Shown in pieces: positions 35,089 through 43,177 of a stretch of 64,000 nt of DNA (the first letter of the stretch is position 1; every line of letters begins with the position of its first letter). Made by a program: the position numbers and the translations under genes. Source of the DNA: Thiothrix sp. (GTDB lineage Bacteria > Pseudomonadota > Gammaproteobacteria > Thiotrichales > Thiotrichaceae); the NCBI GenBank assembly GCA_008015155.1, contig SSFA01000015.1, forward strand, positions 62,001-126,000, in the 5' to 3' direction. A model generated the notes under the pieces. It was not told the DNA's origin. It searched no databases and saw only the letters and a list, made by a program, of their open reading frames with translations.

Positions 35089-36347
35089 TAGGTTCGTATC
35101 GTTAAGCCATCTTGTAAAGAGCGGCGGTAGGCAATGATTCCAGGCAATAAACTCAAAAGCGCACCAAAGCCTGTGACTAAAGCAAGCAGATTGAAACTGT
35201 CCAAATCTGGTAACCAAGTGCGTAAATAAAAGCCATATTCGGCAAGAACCCAAGGTCGTGCTCCCCAAACAAGTAAATAGGCTAGGAACATACCTAGTAA
35301 GCAGCCGATTAGGGTTAAAACTAAGGTTTCCAAAATAAATAACACTAGAATATGATAGGGATGCGCTCCCACAGCACGTAAGATGGCCATTTCGCGCCGC
35401 CGTTCATTCAAGGTGGAAAGAATCGTGGTTAACATTCCCACTAAACCGGCGACTACTACAAAAGCGCTAATAATACGCAGTACGGTTTCAAACATATTTA
35501 AGGCTTGCCATAAATCGGCTAAGGCGACGCCTGGCAAAATCGCAAGCAAAGGTTCACGCTTATAGTCATTGATCTCACGCTGCACTCGAAAGGCTGCAGT
35601 TCTTGATTTCAAACCTACTAAAAAGGCAGTAATGAGTTTAGGTTGTAGATTTTTTTGCAAAGCTTGTTCAGCACTAAGGTTATAGCCATTTACTTTAGTC
35701 CCTGCAACCCAATCAAGATGCACAGCTTCTAAGCCTTCTAAAGTAATATGTACAGTGCGATCAAGCGGTGTACCGGTTGGTTTAAGAATACCCGTGACAG
35801 TAAACGGCTTGTCTGCATGTAAGGCAGTGCTGACTTCACTAGTGCCGTGAGCTATGACAATTTTATCACCCAGTTTATAGCCTAACTGGCGTGCTACTTC
35901 AGCACCCAGCACGGTATCAAAGGCTCCAGCAAACACTTGACCTTGCGCTAATTCCAAAGGGCGTTTATCGGCAAACCGATAATAGCGGAAATAATCTTGA
36001 TTGGTTCCCAAGACCCGATAACCTCTGTGCGAGTCGCCTAACGAGAGTGGAATAGTCCAATCAATCAGTGGATTGGCAGCTAATTCTTGATACGATTTCC
36101 AACTTATATTATTGGTGGCATTGCCGATGCGAAACACACTATATAATAATAATTGTATAGAACCACTACGCGCACCAACCACCAAATCGGTACCTGAAAT
36201 CGTACTCAGAAAACTGATCTTTGCCTCTTTACGAATATAATTTACACCTAATAACAAGGCGACACTAATAGCGATAGCTACAATTGTCAGCAGCACCGTT
36301 GCCCGTCGATTCCATAAACTTCGCAGAGTTAATTTCAGCAAAACCAT
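35088..36347 (-). CDS. FtsX-like ABC transporter permease (ZrgC-like)
   Basis: A 419-residue permease with one N-terminal membrane helix (TVLLTIVAIAISVALLLGVNYI), a large periplasmic MacB-core-like domain (about 45-265), and three C-terminal helices in the FtsX pattern (VLRIISAFVVVAGLVGMLTTILS; LVLFILETLVLTLIGCLLGMFLAYLL; LLALVTGFGALLSLLPGIIAYR) with NERRREMAILRAVGA between them. Such permeases usually power extraction or mechanical work rather than plain import. The gene overlaps the ATPase upstream by 13 bases and the lipoprotein downstream by 1. The cluster resembles Vibrio zrgABCDE, which is zinc-regulated. Confidence 0.85.
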   Translation of the reverse strand: MVLLKLTLRSLWNRRATVLLTIVAIAISVALLLGVNYIRKEAKISFLSTISGTDLVVGARSGSIQLLLYSVFRIGNATNNISWKSYQELAANPLIDWTIPLSLGDSHRGYRVLGTNQDYFRYYRFADKRPLELAQGQVFAGAFDTVLGAEVARQLGYKLGDKIVIAHGTSEVSTALHADKPFTVTGILKPTGTPLDRTVHITLEGLEAVHLDWVAGTKVNGYNLSAEQALQKNLQPKLITAFLVGLKSRTAAFRVQREINDYKREPLLAILPGVALADLWQALNMFETVLRIISAFVVVAGLVGMLTTILSTLNERRREMAILRAVGAHPYHILVLFILETLVLTLIGCLLGMFLAYLLVWGARPWVLAEYGFYLRTWLPDLDSFNLLALVTGFGALLSLLPGIIAYRRSLQDGLTIRT

Positions 36348-37018
36348 ACTTGATTAACCTGCTGCAAATCTAAGCTACGCGGAAAATGCTGGGCAATAGA
36401 GGGGTCATGACTGACAAAAATAAGGGTGCTGCCTTGAGCTTCTGCTTGGTTGAATAAGAGTTTGAGGAAACTATCGCGGGTATCAGCGTCGAGGGCTGAA
36501 GTGGGTTCATCCGCAATAATCAATTCCGGCTTACCTATCAAAGCGCGTGCAACAGCTACACGTTGTTGTTGCCCAACACTTAATTGCGTGATGGCAGTGC
36601 TGGGGTTTATTTGTGCCAAACCGAGCTGCTCTAAAAGCTGAAGGGCAGTAGCAGCTAACTGACCTGCTTGCTGCTGTCGACGCTTAGAGAACTTACAGGG
36701 GAGCGTCACATTGTCGAGCACCGAAAGATAAGGCAATAAATTGAATTGCTGGAAAATAATTCCTAGATGGTCAGCGCGAAAACGATCCCGAGCCGCAGTC
36801 GAGAGTTGAGTTATATCTTGCCCTAAAACCTGCAAGTGTCCACTAGTGGGTAAAAGTATCCCAGCTAATAGATTCAATAGAGTCGTTTTACCGCTGCCAC
36901 TAGATCCACGAATAAATAAATGCTCGCCTTGGGCTAGGCTTAACTCAGGCAGTGCTAAAGTATTCTTAGGCTGGTTTGCCCAACGAAACTGCAACTCGTT
37001 TAGTTCAATCACATTCAT
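36335..37018 (-). CDS. ABC transporter ATP-binding protein (LolD/MacB-like, ZrgB-like)
   Basis: This 227-residue ATPase has Walker A GSSGSGKTTLLN (about 38-49), signature LSVGQQQRVAVARAL (about 145), and Walker B LIIADEPTSALD (about 166). It belongs to the subfamily that pairs with FtsX-type permeases. It overlaps the ZrgA-like gene upstream by 4 bases (ATGA) and the permease downstream by 13, so the three are translationally coupled. It is cytoplasmic and energises the permease. Confidence 0.9.
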   Translation of the reverse strand: MNVIELNELQFRWANQPKNTLALPELSLAQGEHLFIRGSSGSGKTTLLNLLAGILLPTSGHLQVLGQDITQLSTAARDRFRADHLGIIFQQFNLLPYLSVLDNVTLPCKFSKRRQQQAGQLAATALQLLEQLGLAQINPSTAITQLSVGQQQRVAVARALIGKPELIIADEPTSALDADTRDSFLKLLFNQAEAQGSTLIFVSHDPSIAQHFPRSLDLQQVNQVWFC

Positions 37019-37638
37019 GGAGCGAATTGGATAGGCTCGTCTTTGACTAGCTGGGTCGCTGAAGCACCTTTAGCGCTTACCCATTCCACTTTTAAGTTTT
37101 TAAAACCACTGAAACGACTAAAGAGTGTTGGTGTAATAGTTTTTAAAGCGTCGGTTTGTTCACAAGTAAATAGCCAAGTGACCTGAAGGTCTTGATGAGC
37201 TTCATTAGTCTCAGTCTGATGTTGATGAGTAGTGGGCTTAGTTGTTTCTGTCTGCTGAGTAGCAGCTTCATGCTCATCATGGTCGGCAGGTTCAGCTCCT
37301 TCAGTCTTTATCTCTGCTGTTTTGAATTTGCATGCGGCGGCTGGCTCAAAGGCAAATAAATCTGCGCCTGCTGCTAATTGTGCTGAAGCCTCAGCTAGCG
37401 TTTTTTTATCTGCTTCTGAATGGGCTTCATGTTCAAAACCAAAAATATTGGCAGCGGGAGAATCGAGATGAATTTCAAGCGCTTGATCGGCAATCGCAAT
37501 ACTTAAATGAGCTGTACCATGCTCATGAGCACCATGTTCTTCATGCTCAGAGGGTTGCTCAGTCTGGTCAGTTTGAGCTTGGCTTAAACTAGCCAGAGCT
37601 AAACAACTCACAAAGAGTACTACACGCAGAGAAAACAT
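37015..37638 (-). CDS. ZrgA-like DUF2796 periplasmic protein, histidine-rich
   Basis: A signal peptide (SLRVVLFVSCLALASLSQAQ) leads to a His-rich stretch (EHEEHGAHEHGTAHLS, about 31-46), the DUF2796 hallmark, and a second His/Glu-rich loop (DHDEHE...HQHQTE, about 115-140). Such regions bind zinc. In Vibrio cholerae, zrgA heads a zinc-regulated ABC operon, and gene order here matches (ZrgA, ATPase, permease, lipoprotein). The ATG at 37638 is preferred to the one 6 bases upstream because it lies 9 bases from AGGA. Two operator-like palindromes lie in its promoter. Confidence 0.85.
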   Translation of the reverse strand: MFSLRVVLFVSCLALASLSQAQTDQTEQPSEHEEHGAHEHGTAHLSIAIADQALEIHLDSPAANIFGFEHEAHSEADKKTLAEASAQLAAGADLFAFEPAAACKFKTAEIKTEGAEPADHDEHEAATQQTETTKPTTHQHQTETNEAHQDLQVTWLFTCEQTDALKTITPTLFSRFSGFKNLKVEWVSAKGASATQLVKDEPIQFAP

Positions 37639-37656
37639 AAGCATTTATCCTAAAGC

Positions 37657-37671
37657 TGCAATTAAGTTGCA
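37657..37671. promoter_or_regulatory. Probable Zur-type operator, box 1, before zrgA
   Basis: TGCAATTAAGTTGCA, a TGCAA-N5-TTGCA palindrome directly downstream of the -10 element of the zrgA promoter. It shares geometry with boxes at 37700 and 38169. Confidence 0.7.
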
Positions 37672-37675
37672 TTTT

Positions 37676-37704
37676 ATTTTAGGATTGACTTAGATAATTT
37701 GCAA
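37676..37704 (-). promoter_or_regulatory. Promoter of zrgA, overlapped by box 2
   Basis: On the reverse strand, TTGCAA (37699-37704) and TAAAAT (37676-37681) are 17 bases apart, a good sigma70 fit. The -35 element is part of box 2 and box 1 begins just after the -10, so binding at either would block RNA polymerase. Confidence 0.6.
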
Positions 37705-37714
37705 CTAAATTGCA
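37700..37714. promoter_or_regulatory. Probable Zur-type operator, box 2
   Basis: TGCAACTAAATTGCA, the same TGCAA-N5-TTGCA palindrome, lies 43 bases from box 1 (about four helical turns) and covers the repressor stop codon and the -35 element of the zrgA promoter. Confidence 0.68.
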
Positions 37715-38145
37715 TTTAAACTAGCACAGGCCGGACAAGTACCTTGAAGTTTTAACTCAATTTCATCTAGTTGATAGCCTGGAGGGAGTTTGAAGAGTAG
37801 GGCAGGCTGCAAATCTTCTAGGCAAAAAACTTGTGAGCAGTGTTTGCATTGAAAGTGCGCATGTGGGCTAGTTAATTCAGCTTGTGCCTTATAACGCCAA
37901 GCACGGTCATGGCTAGAGATTCGATGGGCAATACCTTGCTCAACTAGCCAGTCTAAGGCGCGATAGAGGCTAACACGATCAGCGACTAAGCCAGTTTGTG
38001 CGGCTGCTTGTTCTAATTCTTGATGGCTAAGCGCTGTTTGAGTGTTGAGTAATAATTCGAGCACGCCTAAGCGGATGGGGGTTACACGTCCATTGACTTG
38101 TCGGATAAGTTTTTGTGCTAAAGTTTGCTCAGTATCAGTTTTCAT
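37705..38145 (-). CDS. zur: Fur-family repressor, Zur-like
   Basis: A 146-residue Fur-superfamily protein. The winged helix region (about 15-80; VTPIRLGVLELLLNTQTALSHQELEQAAAQTG, then DRVSLYRALDWLVEQGIAHR) precedes the metal-binding dimerisation part with HAHFQCKHCSQVFCLED (two Cys in CKHC) and a second pair in CPACASLN at the C-terminus, together a structural zinc site. Position directly before the zinc-type ABC cluster argues for Zur rather than Fur, and the gene has a matching palindrome 24 bases before its start, suggesting autoregulation. Metal specificity is inferred from context. Confidence 0.82.
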   Translation of the reverse strand: MKTDTEQTLAQKLIRQVNGRVTPIRLGVLELLLNTQTALSHQELEQAAAQTGLVADRVSLYRALDWLVEQGIAHRISSHDRAWRYKAQAELTSPHAHFQCKHCSQVFCLEDLQPALLFKLPPGYQLDEIELKLQGTCPACASLNAI

Positions 38146-38168
38146 AAAATAGCTTCGCGGGTTTTATA

Positions 38169-38183
38169 TGCAACTAGTTTGCA
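38169..38183. promoter_or_regulatory. Probable Zur-type operator, box 3, before the repressor gene
   Basis: TGCAACTAGTTTGCA, a third TGCAA-N5-TTGCA palindrome, lies 24 bases upstream of the repressor start. Next to it, TGCTTGCA (38188-38195) and TGCAAGCA (38207-38214) form a further 8-bp inverted repeat with an 11-base spacer. Confidence 0.65.
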
Positions 38184-38325
38184 TAAATGCTTGCAACTAG
38201 GCTTAGTGCAAGCAGCAGTGTAGTGAAAGTCCTTTACTTAGACTAGGGCTGATAGCTAGGCAGTGCTAAGCAAAATTGTTATCATCCGCACTTTTCTTTT
38301 TGCAAACTAGAGTGTTGGCCACACC

Positions 38326-39421
38326 ATGGAACTGAATCTGATTTATACCAAAATCAAAGATCTGCAAGCGCGTTTAGAGGCGCTTAGGGGGTATCTTTGA
38401 CTATGAAACTAAGCACGAACGCCTCGAAGAAGTAAACCGCGAATTAGAAGATCCGAAAATCTGGGATAATCCTGATTATGCTCAACAATTGGGTAAGGAA
38501 CGGGCATTTCTAGATAATGTCGTGGGTGGGATTAAACGCCTCAGCAACGGTCTAACCGATGCGAATGACCTCTTGGAGATGGCCGAAGCGGAAGGCGATG
38601 AAAGCAGCGCGAATGATGTGATTGCTGAAGTCGACGCCTTAGAGCAAGAAGTCGAAAAGCTTGAATTCCAACGCATGTTCTCTGGTGAGTTGGATCGTAA
38701 TAACGCTTTCTTGGATATTCAGTCCGGTGCAGGTGGTACTGAAGCGCAAGATTGGGCAGAAATGATTTTACGCATGTATTTGCGTTGGGGTGAAGCTAAG
38801 GGCTTTAAGACCGAATTGATTGAGGCCTCAGCAGGGGATGTCGCCGGAATTAAGAGCGCGACGATTAGTTTTGAAGGCGAATATGCTTTTGGTTGGCTAC
38901 GTACTGAGACGGGTGTACATCGCTTAGTGCGCAAATCGCCGTTTAGTGCTAATGGCATGCGCCATACCTCGTTTGCCGCGGTGTTTGTCTCGCCGGAAAT
39001 TGATGACAATATCGAGATTGATATTAATCCTGCGGATTTAAGGATCGATGTGTATCGTGCTTCCGGTGCTGGCGGTCAGCACGTTAACCGGACTGAATCG
39101 GCGGTAAGGATTACGCATCTGCCGACCAATACTGTAGTGCAATGCCAAAATGGGCGTTCTCAGCACCAGAATAAAGATACCGCGATGAAGCAGTTGCGCG
39201 CTAAGTTATATGAGCTTGAATTACTCAAGCGTAGCGAAGAAAAGCAAGCTTTAGAGCAAACCAAATCCGATGTGGGTTGGGGCAGTCAGATTCGTTCTTA
39301 TGTATTGGATCAGTCAAGGATTAAAGACTTACGCACTGGTGTAGAAACTTCCAATACCCAAGCAGTGTTAGATGGTGGACTCGACCGCTTTATTGAGGCG
39401 AGCCTAAAAAGTGGACTATAA
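38326..39421 (+). CDS. prfB: Peptide chain release factor 2, with programmed +1 frameshift
   Basis: RF2 reads UGA and UAA stop codons. The gene starts at ATG 38326, reads 24 codons to an in-frame TGA (38398-38400), then shifts +1 to continue from GAC at 38399 to the stop at 39421, giving about 364 residues. The stop-recognition motif SPF (in [15 protein letters not shown]) and the catalytic GGQ ([17 protein letters not shown]) are both present. Reading it as a single-frame gene would lose the first 24 codons. lysS follows 14 bases later, a common pairing, as in E. coli prfB-lysS. Confidence 0.97.
38386..38401 (+). promoter_or_regulatory. RF2 autoregulatory frameshift site
   Basis: The internal Shine-Dalgarno-like AGGGGG is followed by TAT CTT TGA C, the same heptamer arrangement as in E. 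coli. Low RF2 slows termination at TGA and allows a +1 slip on CTT, so RF2 controls its own level. Confidence 0.96.
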
Positions 39422-39435
39422 AGCGGACGCAGGAC

Positions 39436-40944
39436 ATGAGTGAACAAGAGAATCAGCAACAGACTCAGCAGGACGATAACCAACTAATTCAACAACGCCG
39501 TGAAAAGTTGGCAGGCTTGCGTGCGCAGGGTAATGCGTTTCCCAATCAGGTTGTGCGTGAGCATAAAGCCGCCGATTTACATGCTGCTTATGGTGAGCAT
39601 GACAAAGAATGGTTTGAAGCGAATGAAGTGCGCGTATCAGTAGCCGGTCGGGTGATGCTACGCCGGATGATGGGCAAGGCCAGCTTTGTAACCCTGTCAG
39701 ATACTTCTGGGCGTATTCAAGTTTATGTGCAATTGCAGCGGGTCGGTGAGCAAACCTTTGAGGCTTATAAACATCAAGATATTGGTGACATTATTGCTGT
39801 CGAAGGGATGCTGTTTAAAACCCAAACCGGCGAGCTTTCGGTGAAGGCTGATTCGGTACGTTTACTGACTAAATCCTTACGCCCGTTGCCGGAAAAATTC
39901 CACGGTTTAACCGATCAAGAACAGCGTTATCGTCAGCGCTATATTGATCTGATTATGAATGAGGAAAGCCGTAATACTTTCCGTATGCGCTCTAAGATCA
40001 TTGCGTATATCCGTAACTTTTTCACTCAGCGCGATTACATGGAAGTGGAAACTCCCATGTTGCAGGTAATTCCGGGTGGGGCGAGTGCGCGTCCGTTTGT
40101 GACCCATCATAATGCATTAGATTTAGCGATGTATTTGCGGATTGCGCCAGAGCTTTATCTCAAGCGCTTGGTAGTCGGCGGTTTTGAGCGGGTGTTTGAA
40201 ATCAATCGTAACTTCCGCAATGAGGGTGTATCGGTGCGGCATAATCCGGAATTCACCATGATTGAATTCTACCAAGCCTATGCCACCTATATCGACATGA
40301 TGGATTTGACCGAAGCTTTATTCAAAGGCTTAGCGCAAGATTTGCTGGGTACGACTGAAGTTGCTTATCAAGGGCAAGTCTTTGATTTTGGCAAGCCCTT
40401 CGAGCGTATTACGATTCGCGATGCGATTCTGAAATACAATCCTGAGGTGACCGCAGAGCAAATTGATCATTTAGACTCTGCACGCTTAATTGCTAAAAAA
40501 CTCCACGCGCCTGTCAAAGACAGTGATGGCTTGGGCAAGGTGCAAATCTCGATTTTCGAGGAAACGGTGGAGCACTTATTGCAGCAGCCGACCTTTGTGA
40601 TGCAACATCCAGCCGAGGTTTCCCCCTTAGCACGTTTGAATGATGAGAATCCATTCGTCACAGATCGCTTCGAGTTCTACATCGGCGGGCGCGAGATTGG
40701 TAATGGTTTCTCGGAGTTGAACGATGCTGAAGATCAAGCCGAACGCTTCCTCCAGCAAGTGCGTGAGAAAGAAGCCGGTGATGATGAGGCCATGTTCTAT
40801 GATGCGGATTTCGTGCGCGCTTTAGAGTACGGTATGCCACCGACTGCAGGTGAAGGTATTGGGATTGATCGCTTGGTGATGTTGTTTACTGACTCGCCTT
40901 CGATCAGAGATGTGATTTTATTCCCGCATATGCGGCCGGAATAA
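39436..40944 (+). CDS. lysS: Lysyl-tRNA synthetase (class II)
   Basis: This 502-residue enzyme charges tRNA-Lys and also makes diadenosine tetraphosphate. The N-terminal OB-fold anticodon domain (about 60-165; [32 protein letters not shown]) precedes the class II core with motif 1 ([11 protein letters not shown]), motif 2 ([29 protein letters not shown]) and motif 3 ([14 protein letters not shown]). The length matches E. coli LysS (505). It lies 14 bases after prfB and is probably cotranscribed. Confidence 0.97.
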   Translation: MSEQENQQQTQQDDNQLIQQRREKLAGLRAQGNAFPNQVVREHKAADLHAAYGEHDKEWFEANEVRVSVAGRVMLRRMMGKASFVTLSDTSGRIQVYVQLQRVGEQTFEAYKHQDIGDIIAVEGMLFKTQTGELSVKADSVRLLTKSLRPLPEKFHGLTDQEQRYRQRYIDLIMNEESRNTFRMRSKIIAYIRNFFTQRDYMEVETPMLQVIPGGASARPFVTHHNALDLAMYLRIAPELYLKRLVVGGFERVFEINRNFRNEGVSVRHNPEFTMIEFYQAYATYIDMMDLTEALFKGLAQDLLGTTEVAYQGQVFDFGKPFERITIRDAILKYNPEVTAEQIDHLDSARLIAKKLHAPVKDSDGLGKVQISIFEETVEHLLQQPTFVMQHPAEVSPLARLNDENPFVTDRFEFYIGGREIGNGFSELNDAEDQAERFLQQVREKEAGDDEAMFYDADFVRALEYGMPPTAGEGIGIDRLVMLFTDSPSIRDVILFPHMRPE

Positions 40945-40958
40945 CTTCCCATACTGTC

Positions 40959-40993
40959 ACACCCCGCATTAAATCTAGGGTTTTAGCGGGGGT
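40959..40993 (+). terminator. Possible hairpin after lysS
   Basis: CACCCCGC and GCGGGGGTG flank an AT-rich interior, giving an imperfect stem with one extra G. No clear T-run follows. The other bases between lysS and the SDR gene show nothing further. Confidence 0.3.
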
Positions 40994-41093
40994 GACTAAA
41001 GTAGGCATGGGCATAATCTATGCTTTAATCCTACTGCTTGGGGTAGAGCTGACAAATGACTCTTTCAAAACACAGATAATTGAACTTTAGCCT

Positions 41094-41852
41094 CTAGATT
41101 TGTGCTAAACCACCGTCTACATCTAGCTCGATTCCATTAATATAAGCTGCATCTGCTGACGCCAAGAATAGAGCGGCACTCGCAATTTCATTAGGCTGTG
41201 CCACATAACCCAAAGGCACAACACCTTTAGCATGTTCATGCAGTGCGGCCAATTGTGCGTCATCCATTTTTAAGCCATTTTTCATAATAGGGGTTTCTGT
41301 TAAGCCAGGGCTGATGGTATTGACCCGAATCTTGCGAGCTTTCAAGTCATTAGCCCATGATCTAGCAAAGGAGCGCACCGCGGCCTTTGACGCATTATAT
41401 AGGCTTAAGTTTTCCATGCCCTTATTCGCCACGATAGACCCAGTCAAAACTACTGATGAACCTTGTTTTAGTAAAGGCAAGAGTGTTTGAACTGTGAAGA
41501 ACATGCCTTTGACATTGATATCGAAAGTTTTGGAAAACTCCATTTCAGTGGTATCACCAAGATGATTGTTTTCAGCGATACCAGCGTTGGCAAACACCAC
41601 ATCGAGCTGATCCCCTCGCTTGTCGATCTCGCTCTTAAGTTTTTGTAGATCATTGAGATTGGCAACATCAGAGACGACACCCACCGCCAGAGGCCCCAGC
41701 GTAGTCGTCGCCTCATCAAGCGTCTTGGCCGTTCTGCCGGTGATATAGACGCGCTTGGCTCCTTCAGCTAGCAGTGCTTGGGCAATAGCAAATCCAATAC
41801 CGGTTGACCCACCGGTAACGACCGCTACTTGATTTATGAATCGATTTGACAT
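41094..41852 (-). CDS. Short-chain dehydrogenase/reductase (SDR)
   Basis: A 252-residue classical SDR with the NAD(P) motif GGSTGIGFAIAQ (about 13-24), NAGIAENN (about 87), the catalytic Ser in VVLTGSIVA (about 140) and Tyr-Lys in YNASKAA (about 153-157). The loop after ISPGLTETP is normal. The substrate is unknown. The ATG at 41852 is chosen because AAGGAAA lies before it; a longer frame would run into the divergent regulator. A 38-bp palindrome lies just upstream and the gene is divergent from an ArsR-type regulator, which probably represses it. Confidence 0.85.
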   Translation of the reverse strand: MSNRFINQVAVVTGGSTGIGFAIAQALLAEGAKRVYITGRTAKTLDEATTTLGPLAVGVVSDVANLNDLQKLKSEIDKRGDQLDVVFANAGIAENNHLGDTTEMEFSKTFDINVKGMFFTVQTLLPLLKQGSSVVLTGSIVANKGMENLSLYNASKAAVRSFARSWANDLKARKIRVNTISPGLTETPIMKNGLKMDDAQLAALHEHAKGVVPLGYVAQPNEIASAALFLASADAAYINGIELDVDGGLAQI

Positions 41853-41867
41853 GGTGATTTCCTTGTT

Positions 41868-41905
41868 AGGTTCAATTGTTCTACAATTTACGAACAATTG
41901 AACCT
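41868..41905. promoter_or_regulatory. Palindromic operator between SDR and ArsR-type genes
   Basis: AGGTTCAATTGTTC and GAACAATTGAACCT form a perfect 14-bp inverted repeat with a 10-base spacer in the 80-bp divergent gap. It is a strong candidate binding site for the ArsR-type protein. Confidence 0.75.
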
Positions 41906-41932
41906 TAGCATCCCATATGCAACACTGCAAGT

Positions 41933-42253
41933 ATGAAATCACCTAATCACCCACCTATTGAAACTCTATCCCTAACGAGGGTGCTATATGCACTTAGTGA
42001 TCCGATACGCCTTGGCCTTGTGCATAGTCTGGCAACTAAGGGTGAGCAGGCTTGTGGAGCCTTGAATTTGGCAGTTGCCAAATCCACTGCTTCGCATCAT
42101 TTTCGGGTCTTGCGGGAATCAGGTGTGATTCAGATGCGACCCGAGGGAACGCATTTCATCAACTCTCTACGCAAAGAGGACTTGGATCAGCGTTTCCCTG
42201 GATTGCTGGATGCAGTTCTTCAAGCTGCCAAGACTGAAACAGAGATAGGTTGA
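41933..42253 (+). CDS. ArsR-family helix-turn-helix regulator
   Basis: A 106-residue winged-helix protein of the ArsR/SmtB fold, with recognition helix in [21 protein letters not shown] (about 48-68) and a wing in [16 protein letters not shown]. There is no clear metal-binding CxC in the recognition helix, so it is likely a non-metal ArsR-type repressor that senses a small molecule or redox change. It is divergent from the SDR gene with a strong palindrome between them. Confidence 0.85.
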   Translation: MKSPNHPPIETLSLTRVLYALSDPIRLGLVHSLATKGEQACGALNLAVAKSTASHHFRVLRESGVIQMRPEGTHFINSLRKEDLDQRFPGLLDAVLQAAKTETEIG

Positions 42254-42291
42254 TGGGTGACTTATAGGATTACTACGTATATCAGCAGTAA

Positions 42292-43098
42292 CTACTGATC
42301 CGTATATTTTCTAAGCTCCCGAATTGTCTCCTGATCAAAGCGTTTAAAGCTGCTTAAACTCAAGCTAGGATAATTTTTAACAGTCTTATGCCAGCTAAAC
42401 TTGCTAGTACAGGGAGCATCAGGGGTAAAATCACAGCGTGCATTACTAACTGAATTACCTTTATACAAGCGCTTAGGAATATCAAAAATATAAGAGTCAT
42501 GCGTAGCAGCTTTTTCATAAATAAAACTAGAACCATAGGTATATTGCTGCAACACAAAATCATTTTGTTTAAAGTGAAATAAATAACTCTGGCGTAAACT
42601 GATTTCATTAGGGCCTGTGCTTGGTGGCAGCTCAGCTGGAGTTGCGGGGCCGCTAATAATTAATAAATCATTGCTATTCACTCGCTTAACCGTAAAGCCA
42701 GCGCGACGAGTTTCAGGCCAAGCGGTTTCAAAAGGACTATTGACTAATTGTTTATAGCTCCCGTTCGCTTGGCTAATATATACAAACGGGTGGCGTATAA
42801 AATAGCCATTACCCACATCTTGTTTAGCAACGGCTACCCAATCTAACATCTCATCTTGATTGAAATCATGGCTGAAAGAACTTAATAGAGTCATGCCTGT
42901 TGGCAGTAAATCTACAGGTAAGTGAGAGCTAGTATTGAGTTTAGGCTCCTTGGGTTTATTACCAGCTGTAGTTTGCGCTGTGTGTGTATTCGTTGCTGGT
43001 TCGACCACAACGGTACTACAGGCAGTTAATTGGCTAATGAGGACAAGGCCAAGATAGCTTAGAGGATTTAGCAAAAATGAGGTGTTTTTAAATAGCAT
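42292..43098 (-). CDS. Lipoprotein, unknown function
   Basis: A 268-residue exported protein with a signal peptide (LLNPLSYLGLVLISQLTAC) and lipobox LTAC, a Thr-rich linker (about 28-60), and a beta-rich domain with FSHDFNQDEMLDWVAVAKQD (about 88-107), which resembles a single FG-GAP/VCBS-type calcium loop. The rest has no recognised motif; two cysteines (ARCDFTPDAPC) may pair. It lies between the ArsR gene and the restriction cluster and has no obvious partner. Confidence 0.6.
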   Translation of the reverse strand: MLFKNTSFLLNPLSYLGLVLISQLTACSTVVVEPATNTHTAQTTAGNKPKEPKLNTSSHLPVDLLPTGMTLLSSFSHDFNQDEMLDWVAVAKQDVGNGYFIRHPFVYISQANGSYKQLVNSPFETAWPETRRAGFTVKRVNSNDLLIISGPATPAELPPSTGPNEISLRQSYLFHFKQNDFVLQQYTYGSSFIYEKAATHDSYIFDIPKRLYKGNSVSNARCDFTPDAPCTSKFSWHKTVKNYPSLSLSSFKRFDQETIRELRKYTDQ

Positions 43099-43177
43099 AC
43101 AAGGTTCCTGAGACTATGTTAAAGTATAAAAAATAGCAATTAATTTTTATTAAGGCGTATTTAATTAAAGCATAATC

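Noticed and set aside
34943..35268. N-terminal extension of the DUF3299 protein upstream of 35088
   Set aside because: The extra 60 residues lie inside the permease gene in another frame, and the real start gives a clean lipoprotein signal peptide with TAATG coupling.
38326..38488. Apparent split or broken prfB
   Set aside because: The in-frame TGA sits in the exact RF2 programmed frameshift context, so the gene is intact, not a pseudogene.
41853..41942. Upstream extension of the SDR gene
   Set aside because: It would cross the operator and the ArsR-type start; the ATG at 41852 has a good ribosome site and the canonical SDR start.
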